Positions 22,701 through 34,408 of a DNA stretch of 64,000 bases are shown here, piece by piece. The position numbers and the translations under genes were made by a program. The notes beneath the pieces are model-generated. The model worked only from the letters and a program-made list of their open reading frames with translations, was not told the origin of the DNA and ran no database searches. Source of the DNA: Pararge aegeria (lineage: Eukaryota; Arthropoda; Insecta; Lepidoptera; Nymphalidae); NCBI RefSeq assembly GCF_905163445.1, contig NC_053187.1, forward strand, positions 7,874,001 through 7,938,000, read 5' to 3'. Positions within the stretch are counted from its first letter, which is position 1. Every line of letters begins with the position of its first letter.

Positions 22701-25700
22701 GGATGTTTATCTGTATATTCTAAGTATTCATGCAAATATTCATCAGTCATGTTTGTACCCATAAAACAAGCTACGGCTTCTTTGGGGCTAGATAGCAATG
22801 TGTGTATTGTCTTAGTATATATATTTATTTATTTACCTTTAATATAATTGTATCAAACTTATTACATTTTTCTGTGATGAAGTCAAAAAACCATTGTCCG
22901 TTCTCTTCCAACAATTTCGGCACCAGACATTTCTGTTTCAATAGGCACACTAAAGCACCTCTGCAAATGTCACTCCTGAATTTTATAGCATTTAACAGCA
23001 AACTGGGATGTCCTCTGTGGATGCTAAATACTGGAACCACTTCCCAAAGACCCACTGCGGCCGCTATGGAAGTAAGTTCTTGTAATTCCAATGGAGTCAG
23101 TACTGTAAATTTTACGTCCCTAAAATAATTAAGGTACGTTTTAGAAAAAAAATACTAAAAATAATATTTAAGAAAAACCTGCGCCATTTTTTTTTGTTTT
23201 CATGGTAAGTGGGAAACCATCGCATATAAACTGAACAACATTTCGTAGGACATGCAAAGTGCACATCCTACAAACTAAGATACTTTTTATTTAACTGTAT
23301 TTTTAAAATATCGAAACAAATCATCACCGTCATCATCATATCAACCCATTACTGGCCCACTATAGGTCACGGTCTCACAATGAGAAGGGGGTTAAGGTCG
23401 TAGTCCACTACGCTAGCCTAGTGCGGATTGGTGGACAACAAATGCTTACATATCAAAATTTTCTTCACTGTTTGTGCCAATTTTCAACAACAACGCCAGT
23501 AATTTTGTCGTGATTGCGGCATTACCAAGGCTGCCGGTATTGCCCACTTGTTTATACATAGACAGCTCATGAAGGCGCCCGAACACGCCAAGACGCGCCA
23601 CCCAACCGTCTGGCTGACTCTGTAATAACAAATAACATAAATTGGTAACAAGTTTGAGCCTTCCTTGTACAAGGTAGCATGAGGTAAGAGACATGTTGCA
23701 TACTACTTTGTATAGAAATAAATTAATTAATTAACACACTTTTATAGTACACCACATAAAAATACAGGAATAAGTTAACATAATATAATAATGAAATTGC
23801 GTTATACGCAATTCAATTTATTAATACATAGCGATATCTTCCAAGCAAGCAATGGCGTAAAACACAGCTCTAGAAGAACAATTAATGTATCGAATAAATA
23901 ATGTATGTAGAACGATAAACAGGCCAGCTGCATTTTAAAACACGCCACGGTGCGTGCGTGCGCACTTGTGTGCGTGCGTGCGTACTTGTGTGCGTGCGCG
24001 TGCGAGGCAATACCTGTGATAGGGAGTAGAGATACTGCGCAGCGGCGATCTTGCCTCGCGACATGAGCATGTCAGCAGACGCACGCAGTAGAACGGGCAC
24101 AGGGGCCCCCAACGCCGCCGCTGATAGCTCCGCACCTGCACCTCCACGCATGATCAGGCTCACCAGCCACTCGCACGGCTCGCACCTAGGTACATTCATC
24201 ATCATCATCATAAGGCACAATCATTCTTACTCTTACTTTGTACTAATCTCGTCTGCATAAAATTTCTGACTACCCGTGCAATTCACAATTTTTCCCTCTT
24301 TAAAGGAAGCGATAGGAAAATGCAAAACTTTTGACTTAGGTGTGCCACCTATGTGGGTAGGATGAAAAGTAGAAAACTAGATACAGCTGTAGCTTATCGC
24401 TTATCGCTACCTTAGAAAACTACGAAATATATATTCGAAATTTCTGATTTCTATCCAAAAAAATGTTATGTTTTTGCAGCATACGTTTGTGGGTAGCTTG
24501 GCAACTAAACATGGCCGCAGTCACAAGATCGGAACAGAGATAATTTGAAACAAAACATTCGAACCCTGGACCTCCCACGTTAAGAGCACAGTGCTCACCA
24601 CTGCGCCATGGAGTAGTAATATAACAATACAATATACTAAACATACGCTTTATGTGAACGAACATGTGAAAATGTCTTCCACGTGTCATGTTGAAATCAT
24701 TTTAAAAGAAGACGTAGGTATCTTCTAATTTATGTTTCCGTTTTTTACTCAACTTGATACGTGTTTGTGGTGGATATGGTGATAATGGCATTTTAGCTTA
24801 AGCACTGCAGAATAGATAAACTTACACAGTATTCAATACGTAAGCGCCGCGGGAGGTGACGATAAGACATGGCTCGAGTATGAACCGAGGTAACTGCAAG
24901 TCGCACATAAACGTGGGTTCCTTCCACCCTGCGCCAACCGAGGATGACTCTTTCGCAGACATTAGGTACGCTCTTTGGACATCACCAATTAATTCCGCAC
25001 ACCAAAGTTCCGAGAAATCCCTTTTTGTTCCAAGTAAAGACTCACTCTATGGGACAATAATAAAAAATATTTCAATGGCCTTAGTGTCAGTGATCATATT
25101 GGTGTAAATCTGACTGAGTAACAAATTTACTCTACGCATCTCCGTACAGGCAGATTTACTTACTTTCAAGTTTTTTAACAGCACAGTGTTTTACAGATGT
25201 TCTACCTACATTTACTTATTTGATGTGATGAAAGTTAACTACGATTTATATGGTATCGAAAGAGTGCCATCTAGTGAGAGTACGCTTTTCCAGTATTGGA
25301 ACTAGATGACGTTTCTCCTTTGATACCATATAATCGTAGTAAATTTTCACTCATAAACTCAAACTTGGAACTCAGGTCTTACTAGGTTTATAAAAGCAGG
25401 ATTATTTTGCAATTATAGTTTTAGATAATAGATTCCGTAACAACACATCAACAATATTGAAATAATACTGGTTTAATGAATGGTAGTAAATGGGTAGGTG
25501 TATATAATTATTTTAACCCTACAGTATATATCGACTTGCTATACTAGAAACCTTTCTCCAGCTGATCACTTTGGAGAAATACTTCCAATACCCTTTCTTA
25601 TACTAGATATACTGTATGTATATAATGGTGATCACAATAGATTGGTATTTAGAGTAGTGTGTGCCCATCCTAGTGAAACTTGATACACTAAATATCCACT

Positions 25701-28700
25701 TCTTCAGGAAGATATTATACTAAATTTAGCTCAAAAACCTATTGAAATTACAGGCAGTTATAATACTATTCTTCAATTTACCTGAGATTGGGAGAACTGA
25801 ACACTATGTATTTCCAATTCGTTTTTTCTTAGTAAATAGACTAATCTCTGTGACCATAGACACTGAGTATACATTCCATCTGTCTTAATTTTAGGTCGAA
25901 GAGTCCTTGATGGTGCTACGTCTGCAGGACCTTCAAGCTAAAAAAAAATAATACAATAGGCAGTTGTGAAGTAATTTAAAAAAATAAGTTAAAATTATTT
26001 ATAAAGAATTTTCGTTACATCAAACGAGTGTCCAATTAATATTTTTTTAAATAATTTTGAATCTTCATAAATAAAACACAAAATTAATCGTGTTTTAATT
26101 TGTGGTTCACTCCCAACGAAACGTGGATAAAGGCCCATCATCTGTGTGTAAGCAAACATTAATAACTGTGTTTATTCGGCATTATCATCATCATGACATC
26201 ATCTGTGTGTTAGCAAACATTAATAACTGTTTATTCCACAATTACTTTTTTTATCTAAATTAAAACCAGAAAAGAATTGATAGGTAATAGTAGCATTCTT
26301 TTGCTATATCGTCTTGCTAATCACAATTCACAGTTCAACTATTTTTATTATTTTATTTGTGAACATTAATCAATATTTTATTTGGAGTAACAAGTATTTC
26401 TGTAATGCGAAACTGAACACTACTAATATTATTTTTAATCCATTTCCATTATATACAAGATTTTAAAAAGCATCTGTTCACTCAATTGCTTTATTTACAC
26501 ACAGGTGACTGTCACAAAGTTTGACGAGACTGTTTATATCAAATATATATGTAAAGCCTGTCTTTAGGTACATTAAATGCTGCATAAAAAATATAATAAT
26601 GTTTTTTATTGTTATATTTAAGCACTATTATTAATTTAAAACACAAACTGAAAAGTAGACTGATTCCGGATATTTAGTTATACTACATCTATGCAAATAA
26701 ATATATGGCTATGATTACTTGCCCTTAAATTTCAAATAAAATCTTAAAATAAATACTTCTCAGGACTACTAAAAAGTCTCAGGACCAACCTTATTCAATA
26801 TTAGACCCACATCTGAATTAAGTTCATCATAGAATTAAGTTAATGATAGCAATAATAAAATTCAATAAAATAAATAATTAGACAGAAAGTTTGTAGAAAA
26901 AATTATTCTACTAAAACTCTCTGAATTTTCATGTCTTAATTTTTGTAGCTATTAAGATCACATGAAAAGTATGAAAAGTGTGAAAATTTATTTTAATTAT
27001 AACTTACAATCACAATGCCTTCATTTAGTTCAAATGCTGTCAAAAAATGTCTGCCATTAACATATTGTGCAGTCAATGCCCAGCTGTTGGAGTTTTTACG
27101 ATAATTAGGCAAATAATCTGTTGGCTTTAATACATATTCCACTGTCTGTGTTTTATTTTCATCTGAAAGAAATATATGTTGTATATTAGCCATCACTGAC
27201 GAATTAGCGTATCCGACAAATCAAAAATTTAGCAAAAGCTTGATACATTAGTGAAACAAAAATTATGTACTTGACTTTGACTCAACTTGTATTTATTGTA
27301 TTGTATCAATGTTAGATGACCCAGTAAACTTTACTCAAAGAAAGTCATTATTGAAAGTATCCCTATGTGGCATACAAAATTACCGATGATGTTATTTCAG
27401 CTGTTCCATCAGGTTTATCTTAATTCTCTATTAAATGAATAGTTTAAGTTTGTGTTAGGAATGGCAAGTTTTATATAGATGGAAGATTATAATAATTGAG
27501 GCAACCTTTGGATCCACTCTGCGAGAAAAAGGTGATTTTATCCTTTGACAATTGCTTTATATATGACATGAAGCCGTCTTTCTTCTCCTTATCAGTTTGA
27601 GCTCTCATTTGTTGAAGCCAATTATATCCAAATGATCTATGTTCCAGTACTAATTTCCATTGTTGAGTAGGACCCTTTGATATCTAAATAATACAAATAA
27701 GTGGAAGTCAGTCATTAATTAAATTATTTAATTTTAAAAATGGCTGCGCTAATGATAACTGATTGTACATATATTACAGATTAATTTAAAAAAAAAAATA
27801 ATCACTCTTGTAAACATGTGAAGCATTATAGAATTACATATCAATAAAGGAAGTAAAGTTTCTATTTGATTATTCAATCTATACTTATATTTTAACATGC
27901 AAACATGTGTCAGTTTATTTGTTTGTGGCTTTTACTACAACCAACAAACACATATATAGCTTGTATCCTAGAAGACTTTTGTTATATTTATATATTATTT
28001 ATGTCCTGGTAAACTATTGGTTCTAGTAGGATCTCCAAAAATAAAAATAACAAACCAGTTGCCAGGAACACAAACTGTTGACTTAATTTAAAAACTTGTT
28101 TTAAAAGTAAGAAGATATCTCTGAAATTTTCATGTACGTATTTTGTTTGTAAGGTGATGATGATAATTATTTACTTTAAATTAAAACTAGAGCTATAAAA
28201 AGGGCCTATATACTTACTAGAAGGGCTAGCAAATCCAGAGAATCATCAAAACAAATCTGCAAATCAACAATTTCCTCAGGAACTTTGGTCTCTCCGACAA
28301 CACTATGTGTCTCCAAAGAATAAAATGTTATTGTTCCTGGCTGAAATTTAATTTCACTTTTGTTATAAAGTTATTACTTTACTGCTAATATTTAACCATT
28401 ATACTGTATAAGAAAAAAAATAGGGTAGAAGCAAAATGCCATTATGATTCCCAATTAATGAAATAGAACTAAGGTAAACATTTGACAGCTTAAATTGGAA
28501 TATCTGATACTAATACTAACAGAACAGAATTGAAAATTCAGTCTTCAATCCAGTTACTAAATGGTGTTGCATATCCAACACAATTGAAATGTTTGCCCTA
28601 CTGTTTCTGCAACAAGGCCACAATATCCTATAACATTACTATTATTCCTCAGAGAGCAAATTAATTAATCTTATCCCTTGAAGATTAATGACATTGTTAT

Positions 28701-29296
28701 AGTAATTGTTTAAACCCACCACTAAGTGGTATGTCAAGGCTCTGAACCTGTACTTCCTGACAGAGGAGGTCCAGGTGCAGTTAAATGATGAGACGCTTAT
28801 GAATTAATTACCTACTTGTAAAAAAAATTAAAGTTGTTTATGGAATTTGGTCACCAACCTTGGAGGCAATGATGATTATATTCTCAGACTCCTTTGTCAG
28901 CCACCACACAACTGAAGTAGGCTGAGGTAAATCAATGAGAGGTAAAACTGTAACACTTGATAGGGACCATTTGCAATCAAATGTATTCTGTGGGATGAAT
29001 CTTGGCAAGAATGGTACAAGCAGCACTTTTTGATCACTAACTATCAGCACCCAAGTCCCGCTAGGCTCAAAACACATGCAATACACCGGGTTATCCACGA
29101 AATCCCAATCATAAACATTGTCATGTCTCTCAGCTTGTGAATCTATGTAAAGAAACACCAATTCCTTGTCACTTGCTAGTGCCAAAAATTTTTTTAAGCC
29201 TACTTCATAAAAACTGTGATTAACAATCTCGTGTTGAACTAAAACATCTAATTTAAATAAGCCAGAGAAGTCCAAATGGTCACTTTGTAGAGACAT
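13764..29296 (-). CDS. Large RCC1-propeller protein (claret-like?)
   Basis: Eighteen exons join in phase on the minus strand: 29296-28859, 28340-28218, 27683-27506, 27162-27008, 25937-25782, 25046-24826, 24185-24014, 23619-23450, 23119-22837, 22537-22454, 21597-21307, 20119-19923, 18903-18819, 18013-17831, 17248-17051, 16014-15930, 15818-15613 and 14678-13764. They give 1379 residues. The start has a good context (CACCATG). Residues ~1-300 look like a beta-rich domain (possibly WD-like); ~420-690 look helical. From ~700 to 1075 seven RCC1 repeats can be read, with motifs such as ACGRHHTLLL, AAGDNTFGQLGVG, YTWGWGVHGQL, GCGTCHTVVL, AVGYFHNLAL, SAGWHHSCLL and ACGGDFTIFI: a full seven-bladed propeller. 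The last 304 residues are unrecognised and helical in composition. RCC1-like propellers often act on Ras/Rab/Ran GTPases. The size and C-terminal propeller made me think of the Drosophila eye-pigment factor claret, but I could not verify this. Confidence 0.9.
15180..15453 (-). repeat. SINE family 1, minus orientation
   Basis: Reverse reading starts with the tRNA-like head (CTCCCTGGCGCAACGG, then GTTCGATACCCGTCAGG as B box), the GGGAGGCTTTGGCC body and a tail ending AGGTGAGATTGTAGG. It lies in the last intron of the RCC1-propeller gene. Confidence 0.75.
16905..17065 (-). repeat. Minisatellite of copied splice donors
   Basis: Five units of 31-34 bp start at the end of exon 15. On the minus strand each unit has the form GGAAAAATTATACAG|GTAAGC followed by a T-rich spacer. 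The cleavage points are at 17051/17050 (the exon 15 donor), 17017/17016, 16986/16985, 16952/16951 and a decayed one at 16919/16918. Units 1-4 all keep the exact ACAG|GTAAGC. Only the first donor keeps the reading frame with exon 16: the next two shift frame by 34 and 65 nt; the 99-nt extension meets an in-frame TAA after 22 codons. Confidence 0.9.
17285..17600 (-). repeat. SINE family 2 with nested SINE family 1 tail
   Basis: Reverse reading gives the family 2 head (CAGTTGTGG... reads as CCCACAACTGG on the other strand) at 17525-17600 and tail (ATCGCCATCTAGCCCCAA) at 17293-17310. Between them, 17398-17475 has the family 1 tail (CATCGCTTACCATCTGGTG) and an A-run, which looks like a later insertion. 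Confidence 0.6.
18397..18487 (-). repeat. SINE family 2, head fragment
   Basis: Contains TTTTGGGAATCGAAC and GCTGCCCACTGCGACAATCG, the reversed head of family 2. It is truncated after the B-box region. Confidence 0.55.
18600..18790 (+). repeat. SINE family 3 (no clear tRNA head)
   Basis: Shows the block order AACATCGTGAGGAAACCTGC, AGTCCACCAATCCGCAAT, GGGCCAGCGTGGTGGACTAC, GGAGGAGACCCGTGCCCTGT and GGTAATGGGTCGATATGATG. The same order recurs in several places in this window. It lies in an intron of the RCC1-propeller gene. Confidence 0.65.
19060..19177 (-). repeat. SINE family 2 fragment
   Basis: Contains ACATTTTCCAGTAGTGGGAA and CGCTGTCCACTACGCCAGTC, the reversed head and start of the body. 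Confidence 0.55.
20168..20340. repeat. Unclassified repeat E, copy 2
   Basis: CTCATTCAGCCATGATTGCA at its start and ATAATTACTGTCAATTG at its end match the copy at 12338-12540 in the same orientation. It lies in intron 11 of the RCC1-propeller gene. Confidence 0.6.
20385..20525. repeat. MITE family C, one arm only
   Basis: The sequence from GAAATTATAAATTACACCAT through CTGCTTTTCGCGGAGTATAG to GTAACGCCTGCTTCTAT matches the right arm of the copies at 44640-44970 and 58655-58945. The left arm is absent. Confidence 0.65.
21020..21175 (-). repeat. SINE family 1, truncated
   Basis: Contains CAATCTCACACGGTGGAAAG, CTAAGATGGTAGCGGGCTAA and TAAACCCTAATCGGTTCG, the reversed tail half of family 1. Confidence 0.55.
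21925..22403 (-). pseudogene. LINE relic (Jockey/R1-like ORF2 C terminus)
   Basis: Minus-strand frame from 22403 reads RSQWFATLRLRSGHIPLNGF, then SSPKCSECNVIEDVYDILVE. This is the region after the reverse transcriptase of Jockey/I-type LINEs (LRxGH followed by a CxxC zinc-knuckle and an EDVxHxLxEC block). A frameshift near 22150 moves the reading into the frame that runs on to 21925 (HYLRRPENFMTYIK). It is a dead fragment inside intron 10 of the RCC1-propeller gene. A second piece of the same family is at 47535-47690. Confidence 0.75.
22637..22828 (+). repeat. SINE family 2 touching a splice donor
   Basis: The copy runs from GCTGTGGGTTCGATTCCCAC (B box) to the AT tail; the A-box head is missing. 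Its tail ends about 8 bases inside the intron that begins at 22836 on the minus strand, so it almost touches the donor of exon 9 of the RCC1-propeller gene. Confidence 0.75.
23940..24008. repeat. GTGC/GTGTGCG microsatellite next to a donor
   Basis: Alternating GTGCGTGCGTGCG and ACTTGTGTGCG units. The tract ends just inside the intron whose donor on the minus strand is at 24014/24013 (exon 7 of the RCC1-propeller gene). It can form Z-DNA-prone purine/pyrimidine alternation. Confidence 0.8.
24540..24622 (-). repeat. SINE family 1, head fragment
   Basis: Reverse reading gives the tRNA-like head: CTCCATGGCGCAGTGGTGAG and the B-box-like GGTCCAGGGTTCGAA. The body is missing. Confidence 0.65.
25227..25350. 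mobile_element. Short foldback MITE, family D
   Basis: Arms 25227-25262 and 25314-25350 are ~35-bp imperfect inverted repeats (TGAAAGTTAACTACG... against its complement ending TAGTAAATTTTCA). The loop is ~50 bp. A diverged copy of one arm (ATCGTAGTTAACTTTCA) lies at 10650-10672. It is in an intron of the RCC1-propeller gene. Confidence 0.7.
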
Positions 29297-30411
29297 GGTG
29301 ATAGCGGCGCAATTAAATTTTATATCATAATTTGATTATTGTTTTCTTATTTGTCCGCTTCTACTTTTCTTCCATATTAAGTACGAATGTTAGCATTAAT
29401 GTGTTAATTCTATGAAATCTTTAAATCCAGTAAATATTTATTTTGTTTCCTTCATTCTAATTTTACTGCAGAATTTTATAATTTATTTAGCGCACATAAT
29501 ATGACAGCTGCCCTAGACACCAGACATTAGACAGACCATTTCCACAGATTGTACTTGGTAGTACAGGTGATCCATTTCTAAATTAAAACTTTCTGCAGTT
29601 GCTTTGTTGCCTTCTTCTTCGTTTGATTTACGCCTTTTGGTAAATTCGTAGTGCCCAAAAAACTACGCAATGTGTTTTGATACTGTATGAGTAGCAAAAT
29701 ACGCCACCAACAATATGTTTTCTCGCATACCTACAATGCGAGTATGATGACTGTTGTTTCGTTTTATTTTAGTATTTAAGTACCTAATTCTCACTAAAGA
29801 GCAATGTGCAGTACCCTTAAAAGGCTTTTGGGTGCAAAAACCTAAAATATATGTTCTAAAATATTGGTTTCAATAAATAAATAAATAAAACACTTTGTTG
29901 TTTTGTTCATCTCTCTCATCTAAGCTTAAGTGACATTAACATCTCGGGCAATCGAATCTGTGCCCTGTGGTGAGTGAACCGATTGACAGGAAAAGCCCTG
30001 CTTGGCAATTTTGAAGAAAATTTGCGCAAATTTTAAACAATAATTATAAAATTTTGACTAAGTTACTTTGAATAAACAGAAAACAGTAAGTTAAATGCCT
30101 AATATAATTTTATAAAATTTGTCTTTGTAACTTTTGGTGCTTAAAAATAAATTTACATCAAGAAATCACTAATTTTGAATTCTATAAATTTAATATTCTT
30201 ATAATAATGGAAATTATTATGTAAGAGTTATGGAAAAAACTTAACGTAAACATTTTGTTTATAAATCCAAAGTTGTAAATTAAGTATAGCTACAGAATTT
30301 TGAAATAATAAATAATAGCAGGTGAGTACTGTAGGAGCTAAGAAATAAGAAGTTTATTTAATAGATAATGTAGGTAATAATCCAAAGATATTTCATCTCT
30401 TTCAGATCATT
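29297..30411. promoter_or_regulatory. Head-to-head spacer of RCC1-propeller gene and MPV17L2
   Basis: The two start codons (29296 minus, 30412 plus) face away across 1115 bp, so both promoters must lie here. CAG|GTGAGT at 30321/30322 and a polypyrimidine-AG at 30405 suggest an 84-nt intron in the MPV17L2 5' UTR. I saw no clear TATA box and no TATCGATA motif. Confidence 0.5.
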
Positions 30412-31911
30412 ATGTTCCGCCTTAATATTTTGAAAATGATACAGCCAATAGTCAATTTAAGTCACCAAAGAAGAATGAAGTCTTCTTTTTACAGAGGAGT
30501 GCACTTTCTATTTAAAAAAAATCTTTTATTGACAAATAGTGTCACATCAGGAGGATTTATGGCTATTGGAGATTGGGTTCAGCAGGAAGTTGAAATACAT
30601 GCAAAACTTTTACCTGCATTTGACTGGTCTCGGGCAGGTATATTTTCATTAATGAGATACCAATATTATGAGGAATTCTTTCCGTATCAATTTATCTAAA
30701 TTCCACTCTCCATATCAATAGTGACAATGCTTTCAAAAAAGACTTTGAAATCTCAACAGTCTTATTGTTGGTGTTATGTTGGTTCAGGGTGCAACAATTT
30801 TAATAAAAAAAGGAGGTATTCAACCATTATGTAGGTAGGTACTTTGTTTATTTTTAATGACTAACACCTTAGTCTACAAAAGTAACTCCTTTGCTATCAG
30901 CACAATGCCTTGGTAAATAGATACTGCAAGCTACTTCTATGTTCTAGCAGTTCTGGCATTTGGGCGACTTCGATTTCTTTATTTTTGATATTATGACTTA
31001 CTGACTTACTGTAATTTATGGTTTGTGTATGCATTATTTGTTTTCTAATTAATTTACTTTTGCAGCAAGGATGTTAATAGTTGGTACTGTTATGGGGCCG
31101 TTACATCACTACTATTATATTTATTTAGATAAATTAATGCCACTAGCCAACCTGAAAACTGTTGCGATAAAGATAATAAGCGATCAGTTATTTGCATCTC
31201 CAGCTACCATTTTATGCTTTTTCTATGGAATGGGAGTTTTGGAAAAGAAAACTATTAGCCAATGCACGGAAGAAATAAAACAAAAGTTTGTGTATACTTA
31301 CTTGGTGAGTGTAAATTTTTATATAATATAAAATAAAATTAGGCAGAATAAGATATTATGCTAATTGATACTCAAACCTAGCCAACCAATAGGATAATTC
31401 TGATGACTGAGACTGTTTAATATACAACCAAGACTCAATAGGTACATTACTAGAAGGAGTGTTAATATAACACTCTTTTAAAATGATCCATAGGAGAGTA
31501 AGAGCTTAGGCATTATTATAACATATTAGTGACAATACTAGACAGTTTGGTGTACTGCGTTGTGGTGTGGAAGCTGGATGTAACTTTACCAACTCCCTAA
31601 CTCTACCTCCACATTTCTTGGCTAAAAATTTATATAAATGCAAAATTAACATTTTTTGGCTTTACTGTGGAGTAGCACCCATGTTTATACTATTTAATTA
31701 ATTAATAAGGTGGTTTAATGGTTAATTAATGATAATCTAAACAGCTAATAATAACTTTCCATTTCAGGGTGATTGTTTATTTTGGCCACCAGTGCAGTTT
31801 GTTAATTTTTATTATCTGCCAACACACTACAGGGTATTTTATATTAATATTGCAACAATGGTTTTCAATGTATTTTTATCATTTATCAAGCATTACGATC
31901 TTTACAAATAA
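30412..31911 (+). CDS. MPV17L2: MPV17-like protein 2 (mitochondrial inner membrane)
   Basis: Three coding exons join in phase: 30412-30637, 31066-31304 and 31768-31911 (TAA), giving 202 residues, the usual length for this Mpv17/PMP22 family. Diagnostic blocks are GDWVQQEVE near the start, MLIVGTVMGPLHHYYY, SDQLFASPATIL and the family signature FWPPVQFVNFYYLP...YRVFYIN. The N terminus is basic with few acidic residues, fitting mitochondrial import, and four hydrophobic stretches fit a four-helix membrane protein. The MPV17L2 subfamily (rather than Mpv17 or PXMP2) is chosen from the MGPxxHYxY and KTVAIKIISDQL patterns. In vertebrates this protein supports mitoribosome assembly; the role here is inferred. 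An in-frame stop after FPYQFI belongs to intron 1. Confidence 0.92.
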
Positions 31912-31967
31912 CGAAAGATTACTGACTGTAAATATAAATATTATAATTAGATAAATATGTATAAAGT

Positions 31968-31973
31968 AATAAA
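31968..31973 (+). terminator. Poly(A) signal of the MPV17L2 gene
   Basis: AATAAA 57 bases after the stop codon. Confidence 0.7.
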
Positions 31974-32539
31974 AAAATAGCTTTAATTTAGTAGTTGGTT
32001 GTTTTTTTTCTTCCTGGCGGTAATACTCACTTTAGAGTGTTTTAAGAAATAATATTGTATCAGCAAAACCAAAGATCCTACCTACTCATAATAAATAATT
32101 AATTTAAGTACAAAACTTCATATAATAAATTTCGAAATCCGTCTAATAGTTGAGATAAGAGCGATCGAACATATAAAAACTTAGTTTTATAATAGTGGCG
32201 GGTCCCTTCGGATTTGTCCGCATTATACTTCTTTCCTATCATCCGCTATTTTTCTCCCAACAGCGTAGCATCGCATTTACTTCGTTTGCTTGGCCCTAAG
32301 GTACATACTGCGATGTTATAGCACTAATAGCGCATAACTCAAAAATGATACTGTTGTTGTTATAAATTTAACCTAGCCGCCCGTTTCGTATGGGTAGTAC
32401 AAAGATAATATTTTAATTACTGAAATTAACCACTTTTAGCTAAAAAACTGAAAATCTCTACTTACAGTAGTTTCTAAGATTAGCGCGCTTTAGTAGACAA
32501 ACTCGACAAATGGGCTTTATGGTCAATCCCTATCCCTAC

Positions 32540-32985
32540 TTCCCTACTAATATTATAAATGTCAATGTAGGTTTGTTTGTTACGCTTTCACGCAAAAACT
32601 ACTTAACCGATCCTCATGAAACTTTGTACACATATTCTTGAAAGTGTTAGAAGTAATATAGGATACTTTTTATCCCGACATTAAGCTCGGTTCCTCTGGG
32701 AGAGGGGATGAAAGTGTTTGACGATTGTACACCATAACTCCGACAAATTATAACCGATTTAAATAATTATTTTTGTACTATAGAGGTTAGAATATGTGTT
32801 TTATTTTGCCCAAACTGTGGTTGGAGATAGAGAACAGAACTCCTCAGCGGACAGCAGCAAACCCCTCATTTAAGGCTTAGCGATACTGAATACTTTATTT
32901 TTTTTTAGAACTGCAACTAAATTTAATGCCACATGAAAAACAAAATCAAACGCATACGAAGTCGCGGGCGAAGTAGTCAATAAAA
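32540..32985. repeat. Helitron-like non-autonomous repeat
   Basis: It starts at ACTAATATTATAAATG and TTTGTTTGTTACGCTTTCAC, has the block CAAAAACTACTTAACCGAT, and ends near CGAAGTCGCGGGCGAAG. This start/end combination is the pattern of abundant lepidopteran Helitron-like repeats. Coding is absent. Its class is from memory of such repeats, not shown here by a terminal hairpin. Confidence 0.5.
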
Positions 32986-33590
32986 GTGTATTATAATAGT
33001 TATTTTTTCCAAGCTATTTCAGTGTGTTTGTAGCCTATTTGAGTGCAGCAGAATTATTTCGCCTCGCGAAAAATAGACAAGAATTTACGAAGCTGACTAC
33101 CAACCTTCGCTAGTCACGAGGCACCGCAAGAAGTAGCCTATATCACCCACATTGGGGCCAGATTCTGTTGAACAAAAATCTAAATTAAATTAAATGAGTA
33201 AGTCTAAAAGTACTGCTGATCCTTTCACACTGTGTAACCTGGAAAAAGATAGTCGATTTAGTTTTATTTTGTTTCATCTTTATCAACCCACTACAGGGTA
33301 GAGTCTCCACTCAGAATGAAAAGGCTTTACAGGCCTTTTATAGAGAACCGTCGGCATGCAGATTTCTGTCTCAATCTCAATAAGGAAAGTGATATTTAAT
33401 TGCTTGAAACACACATAGATCTAAAAAGTTATATGTGTGAAGATCAAAGTCGATCCCCCTAAAACAGCTTCATCATAGTTTATTTTAGTACAATAGAATT
33501 GACATGTACGTTAATGCATTGATATTCACACACTAACTTTTCCTTCAAGCTTTCCTTTAAATCAAATGATTATTTTCGGTTAGAGAGCTC

Positions 33591-34153
33591 TTTGCACGCC
33601 TCATAACCGCAGCGTTGAGGTTGTGCTCTACTCTCGACATTTCAAAAAAAGCCTTTTTCACGAAACTGAAATTGATTTTTTGTTATTTATATTGCACTTA
33701 CAGGTTAATTTGAGTACACTAATATCAAGTCAAATAATTTGTCAGTCACATAAAATACATTTCAATAACATTTTTTTTGTTTAACATAGTAAATAATAAC
33801 ATTAAACATAATCTTTTCTGGACGTCCGTGTATGGACGGGTGTATGTGGCATCAAAATTGGTCGAAAAAATGATCGTATCGGAATAATTTTTTTTTAATT
33901 ATCTAAAGTAACACACGACATAATTTCTTAGTTAATATGAGCGTTCAATTCACTGTCGTTAAATTTCCATGTAATTATTCTAGCTAATATTAATTGTAAC
34001 TTTCAATGTGCAATCATTATGACATTCCCGTGTCTTGTTTACAAAAAATGAATAATAATTAATATGAAAAAAAAAATTTGTAATGAGCATTGAAAGTTTC
34101 AGTTAAAAAAAAATCAATTTTATTGTGAAAAAAATGAGATTATGAGGCGTGCA
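33591..34153. mobile_element. Candidate MITE with 14-bp perfect inverted ends
   Basis: TGCACGCCTCATAA at 33593-33606 and its exact complement at 34140-34153 enclose ~530 bp of AT-rich, non-coding DNA. CTCTT and CTTTT just outside could be a decayed target duplication. Confidence 0.5.
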
Positions 34154-34408
34154 CTTTTGGATTTTCCAAATTTTTTAAAATAGTCCAATGTAAAGAAAAA
34201 AATTCTATGTCGAGGAATCCTCCAAATATTGTATCAGTGAATGTTTATATACTTTCAATAGTAAATTTTCTGGGACAAAAAAAAAAACTTAAGAACTAAA
34301 CAATAAAAAATGTATTTAACCAAAATACTAAGATCACATAGAAATACTCTTTACAAGTATTATGATTTTAATATGTTTATTTAATTGGCTTTATTTAATT
34401 GTAGTTTT

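Noticed and set aside
30638..30699. Reading exon 1 of MPV17L2 through to the stop after FPYQFI
   Set aside because: GCAG|GTATAT is a donor, and homology resumes exactly at 31066 in phase; the extra residues are intron.
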